Positions 11,403 to 22,876 are shown, numbered from the stretch's first letter. The stretch is 64,000 nucleotides of DNA from Phlebotomus papatasi (GCF_024763615.1 NC_077224.1:67218712-67282711), one strand, 5' to 3'. Notes: generated by a model not told the origin, from the letters alone. Translations and numbers: made by a program.

Positions 11403-11917
11403 TGCTCTCGACACACTTACGACTAAAGTCCAGAGACGACTAAGCTCGTTCATAGCCAAGTCAGTTCCTGACACACTACAAACGAGGCTTAGTATTTACT
11501 AGCACTCGAAAAACATAACTTTTTTGGGTGATATGCAGATATTTCTACTGATATTCACTAAACTTCCTTAAAAATGGAACTACTTGTAAAATTACTTACA
11601 CAATTCACGTAAAGCAACAAGAATTACTCACTAGAATCGCCTAAATTGCCTTAAATCGCGATATAGCTTCCACCTCACAATTTATTGTAATTAACAATAA
11701 TTATTCCGCGTAAACTGAGGTATAAATTTACAAATAGTTTCATTTTAAATAGAGTACTTGTACATTGCAACAAAAATATCTGCATAAGAAACCACAAAAA
11801 GCTGTGTTTTGTGTATATCAGTGAATGCTAAGCCTCGTTTGTAGTGTGTCTGGAACTGACTTGGCTGTGAACGAGCTTAGTCGTCTCTGGACTTTAGTCG
11901 CAAGTGTGTCTAGGGCA
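11403..11917. mobile_element. PIF/Harbinger-like MITE (TTA target site)
   Basis: Flanked by TTA at 11400-11402 and 11918-11920. Ends are TGCTCTCGACACAC and the near complement GTGTGTCTAGGGCA. The inverted arms are long (about 110 bases) and include GACTAAAGTCCAGAGACGAC. A 3-bp TTA duplication points to PIF/Harbinger (Tourist-type). No coding remains. Confidence 0.7.
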
Positions 11918-11920
11918 TTA

Positions 11921-12387
11921 AGCTTATAAATTTTTATTTTTAAGATATATTTATGTTGAACGATGCTATTACTTAAAATGCCTTTTATTAATAAGTTATT
12001 TGCGTCATTTGTTATGCAAATTAATTCCCAAAGCAAGAAGAAAGAATTAATAGACCAAGGAATGGCTCAGGAAGGTCAGGAAGTGACAGAAATTTCCTCC
12101 GCAAGTCTTTTTTTTATTTAGCGAATTATATTCGACACGATACCCGATACTAGGCAAGGACATCATATTTTTTGAAAGTAAACAGTGTTGAAAATTGTTT
12201 TATTATGGGCAATATAGTGATAATTTTTAATAAGTATAAATTATCATATTCGAAAATTAAAAAAATATATTTTGGTCAGTAAAACACTCGAAAGTCAATA
12301 AACCTTTCTATCTTGGCCCATAAATAATGCAAAATTGCTGCAACCCACTTCCAATTTGCTAAAATGAGTCATAGTTTGTGAAGAATA
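11921..12387. other. Intergenic, nothing recognised
   Basis: AT-rich spacer between two transposons. No open frame or repeat could be supported. Confidence 0.4.
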
Positions 12388-13214
12388 AGGTAAATGTACC
12401 AGCGATCGTCAGTATTTCTCGGATCGGAAGGTTGTCCCGCGTATCGGCACCCCAAAATAAAATGTACTTTTGAAAATTATTCACTGTATTTTAGTAATTT
12501 TCTTTAGCAAGATGCATCACGTTAATTCATATTTAATCTACAGAACCAATTTTCCCGTCGAGTTTCAAACAAAATTGCTATCATTTACCTCATTTATTGA
12601 ATCACTGTATCAGAGTCTCAGCAAAAAGTCCGCCATTCATCACTTTCTTAATATTTCGCGCGAGAATTTGTCTAAAAGAATATGAGGAATTAGTTTTGAT
12701 TAAAATGATTTACAAATATGTTTTGTTTTAATTAAAAAATGAACATTCAAGGACTCTAATTTCACTATCAATACACTTTTTTAATTATTTCGGCAAGCAA
12801 TATTGAAAATAAAATTTTTTTCATAGCCATTATTAGATGTTTTTCTTGTGATAGAACAATTTACCAGTGAAAGTTTCATTAAATTGAACAATTTTAGAAG
12901 TTGTATGATGTGAATACACAGTACACAGTGTAAGGATGACAAAGAAGCTTCAATGAAGCCTCGTAGAGTGATTTAGATGCCAAGAAAGCAGAAGAATCCT
13001 CATCAAAAACATCTGCCGATCCGTGGCTCACCCCCTTCCGATCCGTGGAACACATTGCATCCTCACAATTACACGTACATATATATTATTAATTTTCGCA
13101 ATTAGCAAATGTGTCAATACAAGAAAATGATTGAATGGATCACTAATATATCAATTGGCATGTAAAAAAATACAATAGTATAAAAAAATAGTGTTTTGGA
13201 ACTCAGAAAAACTT
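12388..13214. mobile_element. Second copy of the 1949-3738 MITE family
   Basis: Starts after TA (12386-12387) with AGGTAAATGTACC and aligns with 1949-2744 and then with about 3655-3680, skipping the 0.9 kb inserted in the first copy. The right terminal repeat is missing; the sequence runs into the non-LTR fragment at 13240-13620, which probably replaced or displaced it. Confidence 0.65.
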
Positions 13215-13239
13215 TCTTGTCTCATCAAATACAGCACAT

Positions 13240-13620
13240 ATAAGAATAGTGCCAAAATTTTTTTTCCTTGTGATCACGTGTCAGCATATGTTGATTCCAT
13301 ACTCGGTCTTCCACTGCCCGGTTATCTCGATACCCGTGTGGTGGATTTCATTTCCAGGATTCTTTCGACTGGTAGGCCGCGGTACATCGCAGAGCTTGTG
13401 GATGTTGGATCATCTTCCAGGTCTTCGTGTCTCCGTGTGCCTAGTTCAGGGAGTCATAATTTTCGCATCGAGCGAAAGACAGGGCTTATCTTGAGTCATA
13501 TGGCCTCCATTAACAAGTCATCCTAACTTATTGTATAGGGCCAACGGGGCCAACAGCCAACCTTTGTTCAGAGGACAGTTTGTCCTAAAGATTTTGAAAT
13601 AAATTGAATTGAATTAAATT
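13240..13620 (+). pseudogene. 3' end of a non-LTR retrotransposon (Jockey/CR1-like), 5' truncated
   Basis: Translation gives DHVSAYVDSILGLPLPG, then RPRYIAELVDVGSS and a run matching the C-terminal tail that follows the reverse transcriptase in Jockey/CR1-type elements. After the stop comes a short 3' UTR and a tail of ATTGAATTGAATTAAATTGA, the usual simple-repeat end of such elements. Only the last hundred or so codons are left. It is oriented + and dead. Confidence 0.6.
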
Positions 13621-14039
13621 GAAAAATTCCCGCTCTTTCTAGACAATAGTTTCCTTCCAGAACCCAGGACCAGAACAGAACCCCTGAGGGTGGTGAAGAT
13701 GACTGTCAAGCTCGGGTCGTCGTGCAGTTCACATGTATTTAGAAATAGCTCTTTGTTTTATGTTCATAAGCCGGTCCATTCCCAATTTAAATAAATTGTT
13801 TATTCGCATTGCTCCAACATCAATGATAAACGGAAAATTAGGAAAATTCCATATTGATATTTTAAATCATTTAAAAATTTATTTGCTGACTTTAAAATTT
13901 TTCTATATACAAATATCTAAGGGTAAAGTTCTAAATATGTTTAGATTTTAATTCTTGATTTAGAAAATGTTCATTTCGAAGATTGAGTGCGCAAATTACG
14001 ATTTTGTGTGATGAGGACTTTCTCAGTCAAATGCAATAT
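13621..14039. other. Intergenic, nothing recognised
   Basis: Spacer between the non-LTR fragment and the eIF4A 5' region. No gene or repeat family could be supported. Part of it may be the eIF4A upstream promoter. Confidence 0.35.
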
Positions 14040-14163
14040 CAGTGAACTCTTTCGCAGAAGTCACCGCGAAATGAGTCAGATTTCGCCAATATGGCTTCAA
14101 TCGCTTGATTGAAAAACCAAACTAAACAGCACGTGCGAGGAGTGCCAAACTTTTTGGGAAAAT
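14040..14163 (+). promoter_or_regulatory. Candidate eIF4A promoter proximal region and first exon
   Basis: This stretch lies upstream of the best first donor (AAAT|GTACGT at 14163/14164). It contains a pyrimidine run CTCTTTC near 14048-14054 that could serve as a TCT-type initiator, common in translation-factor genes, and an E-box-like CACGTG near 14131. The transcription start is not determined by the sequence alone. Confidence 0.35.
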
Positions 14164-17100
14164 GTACGTGAATTCGTAAGATTTTCCGACAAATTCTTCC
14201 ACAATTTCACACCTGAGTGTCTTGTGTATCCAACCATTGAGCAAAATTGGAGCCGCAGTGGTGTTTTGTGGGTGAAATATGGGAAATTCTGAGCCGTGTC
14301 CATCAATCCTGGAAGCTGCATCGTCGAAGAAAATGTCATTTTCACGCTGTTTTATGCCAAATTCCTGGCTTTTTGCTCACAAAATCAACCTGCAGGAGAC
14401 ACCACCACTTGGTTTCTGTGGGTGGATGGGCTGGAAAAGCAAGGAGAATGGTGTAAATGGAGTGTGTCAGGTTATGATCCTTCCGGACAGAACTGAGGCA
14501 CCTCTTCGCAGCAAGAGACACTCAGGATGTGCCCCTGAACCGAGTTTCCTGGATTAATTTTATTGGATTTTTTTCTTTTTTGCAGGGATGATAGCAAAAG
14601 AGATGAATCCACATATGAAAGATCGAGTGTTCTGGAAGCTGATAGCCTAATTGATGTAAGAAAATTCAATATTTTTCACTTTTTTCATGATCAATCTCCC
14701 GCAAAAGTCTCACGCATCAATCCCTTTCCTTTCAGACAAACTGGGATGAAGTTGTGGACAATTTTGATGATATGAACTTGCGCGAGGAGCTCCTCCGTGG
14801 AATCTACAGCTATGGCTTCGAGAAACCTTCTGCAATTCAGCAACGGGCTATTTTACCTTGTATCAAAGGACACGATGTTATTGCCCAGGCACAATCTGGT
14901 AAGTGATCAATGATTTCTCAGAGAAAATTCCGGAAATAGTTATTCCTTTTGAATCCTCATAAGGGCAAGATGTAGCGCAGAAAATGATTAATTTTAGCAT
15001 GAAATAAAAGGGAGAACTTTGATTCACAAAATGCCCTTCTTCCCACGCAAAATTCTTGCAAATATACTTTGCAGAAATAATTATGAAATTAATCTGTAGC
15101 TCAAATGACCAGAAATAACCATTTCTGGGAAGCTACAAGTTACGGGGATTCCTCGAAAAATGTAATTTTGTGCTTAATCACGATATGCGGTACCTTATCT
15201 CATTTCTTGTAATATTCCATGATCTCACGTACAATGCCGCAGCATTAAATTATTGCAGACGATATCAAACAAATATCCATAAAAAATGAAAACATTTTTC
15301 ATTGTTTGTTATTAAAAAAAAATACTTTAGCTAAATGAAAATATTAAAATTAAGCAAATAAAATTTGAGTCATTGACAAGGAAGGCAATTATATTATTCC
15401 TTCATTTATTTTAATATCATAAAATTATCTACTATCCCATATCGATTTTTATTGATCAAATTAAAAAAAAAGTAAACATTTTCCAGATGTTATTAAATAT
15501 TTGCTTTCATAAAATATTTCAGTTACATAACCTTGTCTGATTGGCTGAAGCTTGAAAGCTTTCAAAGCTATAGCCAATCAGAGGACGAATTGTGACTGAA
15601 ATATTTTATAGGACTAAATTATTTATTTAAGCACTGAGAGAAATCCGAAAAAGTTAAAATAACATTCCGGAAATGTTAATTTTACCCTGCATTATTGATC
15701 CAAAATCTGTGTAAATATTACCCTTTTTAGGTGTATTGGGGGTTAAAGTTACCCTTTTTCATGTTATTTTTACCCTTAAAAAGTTGTAAAATTAACATTA
15801 AAAAATGTTGATATATTTTTACACCTAAAAAGTGTTAAAGTCATGAGGAAAAAAAGTTAATCGAACCCTCTTTTTTTTCTCAGTGAGGGAAAGCTTTCAT
15901 GTTTCGCACACACTCTGGCTTCGTACATATAATATTTTTCCCATAGGGTGAAATTACCACTTCTCGCCAGGCCAGTGCCCCAATTTTCGCCACTTATATT
16001 GAAATCGCAATTTTTCTATTTTTGTGAAATAAATTGGCCGTAAAATTTTTTGTATATCTCTACTGCTAATACTTATACTTTGTTATTTGTCAAAACGTAT
16101 ATTTAATTCTTTCACGAGCTCTGAGAAAATTTAAACGTTTTATAATGAGCTTATTCTTATAGAAAATTTATTGCTCTACAACATTGCAGAAGACTATTTT
16201 CTTCTATCTCGAAAGAAATGTGATTTTCGAATCATTTTCTAAAAGTCGATTTTATGGAGATTCTCAAAATTGCTGGGGCAAAGGAGAATGGTCAAAACTA
16301 TATGGGCGCTGGTCCCCGAATCGCCACAAACGAGAGTAGGCGCATTTTGTAGGTACTGATATAAGATTAAAAATTTGCCGGAACCCAGGATGATAAACGC
16401 TGGGAGTCCTTGTAAAAAAGCGTTTATCCTTCCGAAATATCGCTATTTTGACAACGAATTACTCAAGAACGACTAATGGCCTCTACACACTAGAGAAATT
16501 TATGTCCATATTGAAGAAAATTCCCTACGCTTGTATAGGAAAAACTCTTCAATATGGACATAAATTTCTCTAGTGTGTAGAGGCCATAAAGCGATCTTGA
16601 TAAAATTCGGTATAGGATCTCAGTGTATCACTTAAACTTTTTATCCATGCATACCACCACTTCCCCCCACTCTCCATTCTGATAGCCCACATACAAAATG
16701 AGAGCATTTTACTTTATAACTCCTTTCTGAGAAGAGGTACAATGCTGAAATACGGCATGCGAACAAGGCTTAAAGAAAACTTTTTAATCATACATACCGA
16801 ACCCTTCTTCCATCATCCCTTCTGGTAGCCCCCATACAAAATGAGAGCATTTTAAGTTATAATTCCTTTCTGAAAGGAGGTAAAAAGCTGAAATTCGACA
16901 TGGGAACAAAGCTTAAGGAAGACTCTTTAACTAGCATACCACCCCAACACCCACCTGTCTGATGGTCCCAATATAGAAAAAATTCCTTCGCACAAATTGT
17001 TATTAATCCACTGAATTGCATATTAGTACAACTTCTGTGGACAATAAATCAAGAAGCAATTCCAAAATCTTGATTACAATATCAAAAAATCACCACTAAT

Positions 17101-20100
17101 GCCAATTAGATTATACAATGAGGATATGTTTCTATCTTTCACGTACCAACAGATCTTATTGAGGCGAAAAATGAAATATAAAAAATCTGGAAAATGATTG
17201 TTAAAGTTACTATACTTATTCTTTTTTTTTTGTCATTCAATCAAGCTCGATCAAAATGTTCTTCGTGGGGATTGATGAAAATACCTCTTATAATAACTCA
17301 TAATAATAAAAAATAACTCAGAAAGGAGTTATAAAGTAAAGTGCACTCATTTTGTATGGGGGCTATCAGAATGGAGGATGGGGGGAGAGGGCGATATGCA
17401 TGGATAAAAAGTTTAAGTAATACACTGACCCTATACCGAATTTTATCAAGATCGCTTTAGTCGTTCTTGCGTAATTCGTTGTTATAAGAGCGATTTTTTT
17501 TAAAGGGATAGAGGATTTTTTACAAGGACTCCCAGAGTTTATCGTCCTGGGTCCCGAGAATTTTTTTAATCTTATACCAGTATCTGCAGAATGCGCCTAC
17601 TCTCATCTCTGGATAAAGATAAACCGGTGCCCATATATACTTTTGACCATTCTTCCTTCTAAGAAATAGTTTTTATGCTATAGAATTTTTCCTCCATAGT
17701 TTAGAATATTGGTCCCAGAACAAAAGTTGTTACCTATACCAATGTCTATCCATTGACATAGGTCCCGTTCGTAGCGATACCGGGACCGGATTTGACCATT
17801 CTCCTTTGTCGCACAGTGTTTTTTTTAAACATTTTTCGAAAAAGTGCACCCAAAATTGTGCATTTTTTGTGATTTTTCTAACTAATAATTCTCCCACTTA
17901 AATAGAACACTTTATGCGCCAATTACTATGCCTTGAATAGTGAATTTAATATTCTTTCATTTCCTTTTAGTTTGAATTTTCTATCTTAATTCGATTGTTC
18001 ACAATAATTTATTGAAAATAAAATGCATTAAAATATATATTTGCGGAAAAATACTGGAGTGATATGATAACTTCTTTTCGATAGTATCGACTGTCGATTC
18101 TGAGTAACAGAGTGCCTAAAAGGCACGCCAGTGGACAAACTCTATCCCCTAGCAGGAATTGCTCCACCACGGGTGAGGAGACAAATCATCTCCAGCAGAG
18201 ATGTCCAAGGTTCTTTCTGAACCGAGGCATCTTCTCCATGGTCACAAAAAACCAAGAGCGAGGCTGAAGTCTCGCAAGAGCTTTTGCCACTCTGTTAAAC
18301 CACTTGACCAATCTCCGGAGGAGGCCAGACTCAATCTGTGGAAAGAAGTCTTTCTACAAGATTTTGTCGAATTAAGGGAAGGCCTTCCTCTCCAGGTGGT
18401 GACCAAGACTAGATGACATGGAAGTCTCTCAATCGTTTGAGGAGCGGCGCAAGACGGGGATTCTCCGAATGTGACATGTTTTGAACAGGGGATTTGATGT
18501 CGGCAAGTCCGGTTGCCATTGACGTGGCCGTTTTTGAGCAAGACAAACTTGATTTTAGGCCTCGACACGATTAAAAATAATAATCAATATTTACTATAAA
18601 ATAATTTTAAAGAACCTAAAAATTTGAGAATTTAATAATCATTAGAAGGACTAAATTGAGGTCATTGACATATAAATTTATGTACTTAATTTTCACCTAG
18701 CAAATATATTCAAATGAACATGTTTTTAGTACTTTACTGTTCTCATATGCTTCTACATAATCGATATTTTTTGTATTTTCTGTGATGACTGTTTGGTGTT
18801 TTTAGAACATGGTGAGAACTAAAGAAAACAGTCGAGACAGGAACCAACACAAAGAAAAGTCGATAATGCAGAAGTACTTGAGAACAGTAATGTGCTAAAA
18901 AAAAATATTCCCAAACCCGACTTTCCCCGTCCACAAATTTCCCTCTTCGATCAGCATCATAATTTTCTTATTTCTCTTGAAGAAGAACCTTCTTTGATTT
19001 AAAGAAGAGAATTTTGGAGAACTATCTAACTCTTTGCCACAAATTGAATTAATTTTCATAGGAACGGGAAAGACGGCTACATTTTCCATTGCTATCCTTC
19101 AGCAGATTAATACGCAAAACCGTGAATGTCAAGCTCTGATCCTTGCACCTACGCGCGAATTGGCCTCTCAAATTCAGAAGGTTGTAATTGCCCTGGGTGA
19201 TTATATGCAGGCCCAATGTCATGCTTGCATTGGAGGGACAAATGTACGTGATGACATGAGAAAGTTGGATAGTGGATCGCATGTAGTTGTAGGAACACCT
19301 GGGAGAGTATTTGATATGATATCGCGTCAGGTGTTGCGCACAAAATCGATAAAACTATTTGTCCTGGATGAGGCTGATGAGATGCTATCGCGTGGATTTA
19401 AGGATCAAATTCAGGATGTATTTCGTACATTGCCGAATGATGTTCAGGTGATTCTATTGTCAGCCACGATGCCCAATGATGTGTTGGAGGTCAGCAAGTA
19501 CTTTATGCGTGATCCAGTGAGGATTTTGGTGAAGAAGGAAGAACTTACACTTGAGGGTATCAAACAGTTTTATGTTTATGTGCAGCATGAAGAATGGAAA
19601 TTGGGTACACTGTGTGATCTCTACAATACCCTGTCCATTACACAATCTGTCATATTTTGCAATACACGACGCAAAGTGGATTATCTGACGGAAGAAATGA
19701 CCAAGAAAACATTCACGGTGTCAGCGATGCACGGTGATATGGATCAGCGTGAACGTGAGCTGATTATGAAGCAGTTTCGGACTGGATCATCGCGTGTTCT
19801 CATCACCACGGATCTCCTGTCCAGAGGAATTGACGTGCAGCAGGTGTCGTTAGTTATCAATTATGATTTACCATCCAATCGTGAAAATTACATTCATCGG
19901 TAAGTAAAATACAAAAGGGAAATTTTCTTGTTTTTTTCTTTATAAATATCCTACCTCAATTAAAATACAGGGGAAATGTGTCAAATTTCGGCCAGCTTCT
20001 AATTTCGACCACTCTGAGTGTAATTTCCGTCATGCAAATAAATTAATTAAAATTATGTATGTAATCTTCGAATAGTCAATGAATTAATTTTGCTTTTGAA

Positions 20101-22876
20101 TATTTTTTCATTTTAGGATGCATTAACACAAAGACCGTTAAATTTTAGGTATAATTTGAATTTAAATTGCGTTGTAACTCATTGTGAAAAGAGTCTTACA
20201 AAAAATGTGACAGATCAATTGTGTTTCTAGCAGTCTTGTGATTTGTGGTGAAGTGCAGAAGGTTTTCCTTCGGTGTTTTTCATGAAAATTGATTAGTTTT
20301 CATTAAAGATTTTTTTTGTTTATGTTAATAGTGAATTAATCTTTAAATTTCGGGTAAAATTTCCCAGCTGGATCCTGTATTTCGCGTAAAAAAGGATATA
20401 CTTTGTGAGCGTCTCTCCGGTGAGGTAGTGTTGCCTATTCCGGCAACATTTTTTGCTTTCCTAAATTTCTTATTCATTTTATGTTTTTTTTTTCAATTTC
20501 TGAGTTCTACGATGTCCAGAGAAAAAAACCATCGCTTCTATGAAAAAGATGATGTGGAAAAGGCCTTGGAAGAGTTCAGGAAGGGCAAATTGCTACGGGA
20601 ATCTTCGTGTAAATTTGAAATGCAACTCTTCAGGTCTTCAGGATAAATTACATGGAAGATCTCAGGGCTTGTGAGGCTTATAAACGTATTAAACTAAATA
20701 TTAAACTCGTTCTGTTTGACGTTTTGAAATTTTCTATCCATTGCGTCACAAAAGGTGGTCAGAAAAAAGGTGGCCGGTATTTCACTCAAAGTGGCCGGAA
20801 TATTACCCAAAGCAAGGTCCATATTTTTATTAATTTTTCAATATTTTAGAAAGTGATTTAAAGAAAACAAAGATGATAAACTAGTTTTCAAGGTTCCACA
20901 CAACCCTCCCGAAAAGGAGGTAGGGGAAAGTAGTCTGCCTTTAAACGAAAAATGATGTTCAAAATTTGAGATTTTTTTCAGAGTAAACTACAACATGAGT
21001 TTTACTTTGCACTACACCAAAAAATTCTCTTGATCATTAAGCTTCTATGCTTACCCCATTCAGGACTCGCAAGTCCTCAGTTTTTCCTGGTGAGGAACTT
21101 GAAAATGTGATGTCGATATTTTCAAAGGCAGCCTGCATGGTCTGCCTTTGAATGTGGTTGGGCAGCCTTTGAAACTTAATTTTTCACTGAGAATATTAGG
21201 GCTGGAACATTAAACGGCCCATAATTGATTAGTATGAACCCTAATGCACTCAATAAAACCACCACTGTAGTCAAAAGTCATTATACAACAACATTTTTTA
21301 CATTTTTCTGAAGCACTGTTTTTCACTTCAAAATTTGTAATAAAACGCCATTGAAGTTTACAATTATCAGTTTGAAACATCCCGGCCGGAGCAAGATAGC
21401 ATGTTATAAGTATTTGTATGATATTTGTCAGACCAAAGTATGAGTTCTATTCTGCTCCCGGACAGGAAGCTGTCAGATGTTTCAATCTATGGAAAGAGAG
21501 GATTCAAAGGCACACAACATTAAGATTCAAAGGCTACCGCAGAGCAATATTTGCAAACTTTTATCACCCACAAAATTTATCTCAGCTGAATCAAAATGTA
21601 TTTGGAGAAATACCATCCAAGAATAACCTTCTATGAGTCACAATAGAAGATTTGTTCGAAAAATTATTTTAATTATGAAAAAACACATGAATTGTGGAAC
21701 ATCAAAATTACAGTTTAGAGCTCAGTTTCGTTTTTTTGCCCTAGCACCTAGAAAATAAGAGCTAGGGTCTGAATTTTTTGATGACTTGTGAGGATTATGA
21801 ATAGCTATCTAATAGTTAATAGAAAATAATTTATGCTTTAAAGAAAAATGAAAAAATACAATATTCAAAGGCTTCCGCATTCAAAGGCAGACCACTTTCC
21901 CTTAACAAAAAATATCAATATGAATTAAAAATATTGCATTTCAAACTTAGAACTTCGGTGCTTATATGCAACTATGACGAAATTTGGCACACTTGCCCTA
22001 AATAGTGTTTCTCTTGACACTTTGCTGTTCTCAAATGCTTCTGTATTATCGACTTCTCTTTGTATTGGTTCCTGTTATGACTGTTTGGTGGTTTTAAAAC
22101 ACGACGAAGACTCAGGAAAACATTCAAGACAGGACCCAATACAAAGACAAGTCGATAATGCAGAAACACTTAAGAACAGTAAAGTGCTAAAAAAAAACGT
22201 GTTCATTTTTCATTGGAATAGGGTAAGTGTGCCAAATTTCGGCATAGTTGCATGCAAGCGTCATAGTCTCAAGTTTAAAATGTTATATTTTAAATGCAAA
22301 TTGATTTTTTTATTCTTTCTTCTGAAAGATTGTTGCTTGGAACCTTCTATAACGTTTATCGTCTTTATTTACTCTAAAATCATTCTTAACACATTTTAAA
22401 ATGAATAAAAATGTAGACATAGCTTTGGTGCAATATTTCGGACACCTTCATTTTCATAGTTCCTTGCCTTTCGGGAATTCTTCCAATGTCTTTTTCACGT
22501 CATCTCGTTTGTCGAAGCTACATTTTTTGTTATTCTTTTGCATTGTGTAATCTCTAGAGTATGTAAAATCTAAAAGTTCATGGAAATTCGAGGAAGAAAA
22601 AAGGTGGCCGAAATTACAAGCTGACCGGAATTTGGCACACTTACCCTACCACTATAAAAAATATTTTTTAATTTTCTAAAATTTGTAATTTTCTTACAGC
22701 TTTATGAATAAAATTTTTACTGTTTTTGTAGAATTGGACGTAGTGGCCGTTTTGGACGTAAAGGTGTTGCAATTAATTTTATTGTTGAGGAGGACAAGCG
22801 AACTCTTCGCGACATCGAACAATTCTACAATACAACCATTGAAGAGATGCCATCAAATGTGGCGGATTTAATTTAA
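14162..22876 (+). CDS. eIF4A: eIF4A, translation initiation factor DEAD-box helicase
   Basis: Exons: AT of the start codon at 14162-14163 (inferred), then 14586-14655, 14736-14898, 19062-19899 and 22732-22876; 405 aa, close to the 403 of Drosophila. The junctions give MDDSKRDE, then NWDEVVDNFDDMNLREELL. Motifs: GFEKPSAIQQR (Q motif, 51-61), AQSGTGKT 76-83, DEAD 181-184, SAT 212-214, HRIGRSGR 357-364, end IEEMPSNVADLI. Role: ATP-dependent RNA helicase of the cytoplasmic eIF4F complex that unwinds 5' UTRs for ribosome loading. The IEEMP...ADLI end and CFMRDP-like YFMRDPVRILVKK region fit eIF4A1/2 better than the exon-junction paralogue eIF4AIII. The long third intron (14899-19061) and fourth intron (19900-22731) are full of transposons. 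Exons 2-5 are near certain; the tiny first coding piece is the weakest part. Confidence 0.93.
15508..15610. repeat. Hairpin repeat in eIF4A intron
   Basis: Near-palindrome of about 103 bases. The arms begin CATAAAATATTTCAGTTAC and end with the complement; an inner pair is GATTGGCT and AGCCAATC around AAGCTTGAAAGCTTT. It is probably a small MITE. Confidence 0.55.
15632..15885. mobile_element. MITE with CACTGAGAGAAA ends
   Basis: Terminal inverted repeat CACTGAGAGAAA and TTTTTCTCAGTG. The interior repeats TTAACATT and TTTTTACACC words in both orientations. The right half of a second copy is at 25090-25198. Confidence 0.6.
15889..15945. mobile_element. Left-end fragment of the 49919-type MITE, interrupted at TA
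   Basis: GGGAAAGCTTTCATGTTTCGC and the following CACACTCTGGCTTCG match the left ends at 49919 and 54138. The copy breaks off at CCCATA, where another element with the terminal repeat GGGTGAAATTACCACTT starts at 15946. The intact copy near 54190 reads straight through this TA. Confidence 0.5.
15946..16276. mobile_element. Truncated copy of the 59905-60291 MITE family
   Basis: The left end, GGGTGAAATTACCACTTCTC, matches the terminal repeat of the element at 59905-60291 (CCACTTCTCGCCA core). No matching right end was found, so the copy appears truncated where the foldback repeat begins at about 16277. Confidence 0.45.
16277..17660. mobile_element. Foldback element with ~350-bp inverted arms
   Basis: The left arm (about 16277-16740) and right arm (about 17330-17660) are inverted copies. 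Shared blocks include AGGAGAATGGTCAAA or close variants, CGAATTTTATCAAGATCG in complement, and AACTTTTTATCCATGCAT in complement. Inside the left half a ~130-bp unit containing ACAAAATGAGAGCATTTTA is directly repeated at about 16685 and 16838. The left arm carries a later MITE (16477-16586); the right arm does not. Confidence 0.65.
16477..16586. mobile_element. 110-bp PIF/Harbinger-like MITE (TAA target site)
   Basis: Near-perfect hairpin: TGGCCTCTACACACTAGAGA ... and its complement ending GTGTAGAGGCCA. Flanked by TAA at 16474-16476 and 16587-16589. The opposite arm of the surrounding foldback reads GAACGAC-TAA-AGCGATC without the element, so the duplicated 3-bp TAA is seen directly. Relatives are at 57788-58297 and 58814-58923. 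Confidence 0.85.
18118..18580 (+). pseudogene. Decayed C-terminal fragment of a non-LTR retrotransposon
   Basis: Broken frames give LAGIAPPRVRRQIISS near 18155-18202 and WKSLNRLRSGARRGFSE near 18420-18470, both like the post-reverse-transcriptase tail of some insect and mollusc non-LTR elements. Stops and frameshifts interrupt it. The end is followed by an AATAATAAT-like run. This is a fossil inside eIF4A intron 3. The family assignment is by recall only. Confidence 0.4.
18729..18896. mobile_element. Hairpin MITE, copy 1
   Basis: Inverted repeat with ends TACTTTACTGTTCTCA and complement. The arms contain TTATCGAC/GTCGATAA and GTTTGGTG. A second copy is at 22018-22188. Confidence 0.65.
20512..20646 (+). 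pseudogene. Truncated pogo/Tigger-type transposase, N-terminal HTH only
   Basis: The frame starts MSREKNHRFYEKDDVEKALE and continues FRKGKLLRESSCKFEM before a stop. The pattern (aromatic, acidic pair, EKAL-x-x-FRxGK-x-LRE-x-x-x-K) is that of the pipsqueak-type helix-turn-helix at the start of pogo/Tigger transposases, which binds the element's ends. The catalytic DDE part is absent. It is a fossil gene and cannot be active. Confidence 0.6.
20933..21902. mobile_element. 970-bp TA-flanked element nested in pogo-like remnant
   Basis: Ends are GGGGAAAGTAGTCTGCCTTT at the left and AAAGGCAGACCACTTTCC at the right, with TA at 20931-20932 and 21903-21904. TTCAAAGGC words repeat throughout. No transposase domain is recognised in the short frames. 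Confidence 0.65.
22018..22188. mobile_element. Hairpin MITE, copy 2
   Basis: Matches 18729-18896 along its length, including TTCTGTATTATCGAC and CAAGTCGATAATGCAGAA. It sits between the pogo-like remnant (ends 21998) and the MITE at 22221. Confidence 0.6.
22221..22646. mobile_element. 426-bp TA-flanked MITE, copy A
   Basis: Begins GGGTAAGTGTGCCAAATTTC and ends GGAATTTGGCACACTTACCC, flanked by TA (22219-22220, 22647-22648). It is about 90 percent like the copies at 49994-50418 and 53293-53727. It ends 85 bases before the last eIF4A exon. Confidence 0.8.

Larger units (their letters stand above)
19970..21998 (+). mobile_element. pogo-like DNA transposon remnant, interrupted
   Basis: Its ends match those of the 425-435 bp MITE family (22221, 49994, 53293) but in opposite orientation: GGGGAAATGTGTCAAATTTC at the left, and GGCACACTTGCCC followed by TA (21999-22000) at the right. 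The left flank is CA instead of TA. Inside is a short + strand frame with a pogo-type DNA-binding start (20512-20646). The rest of the transposase is gone, and a second element (20933-21902) is inserted. It lies in eIF4A intron 4. Confidence 0.65.

Noticed and set aside
14528..14531. Alternative first donor CAGGAT|GTGCCC for the eIF4A start codon
   Set aside because: It would also supply AT, but GTGCCC is a poor donor compared with GTACGT at 14164. Kept only as a fallback.
14162..22876. eIF4AIII (exon-junction helicase) instead of eIF4A
   Set aside because: The N-terminus MDDSKRDE, the NFDDMNLREELLRGIY block and the IEEMP...NVADLI end fit eIF4A of translation initiation.
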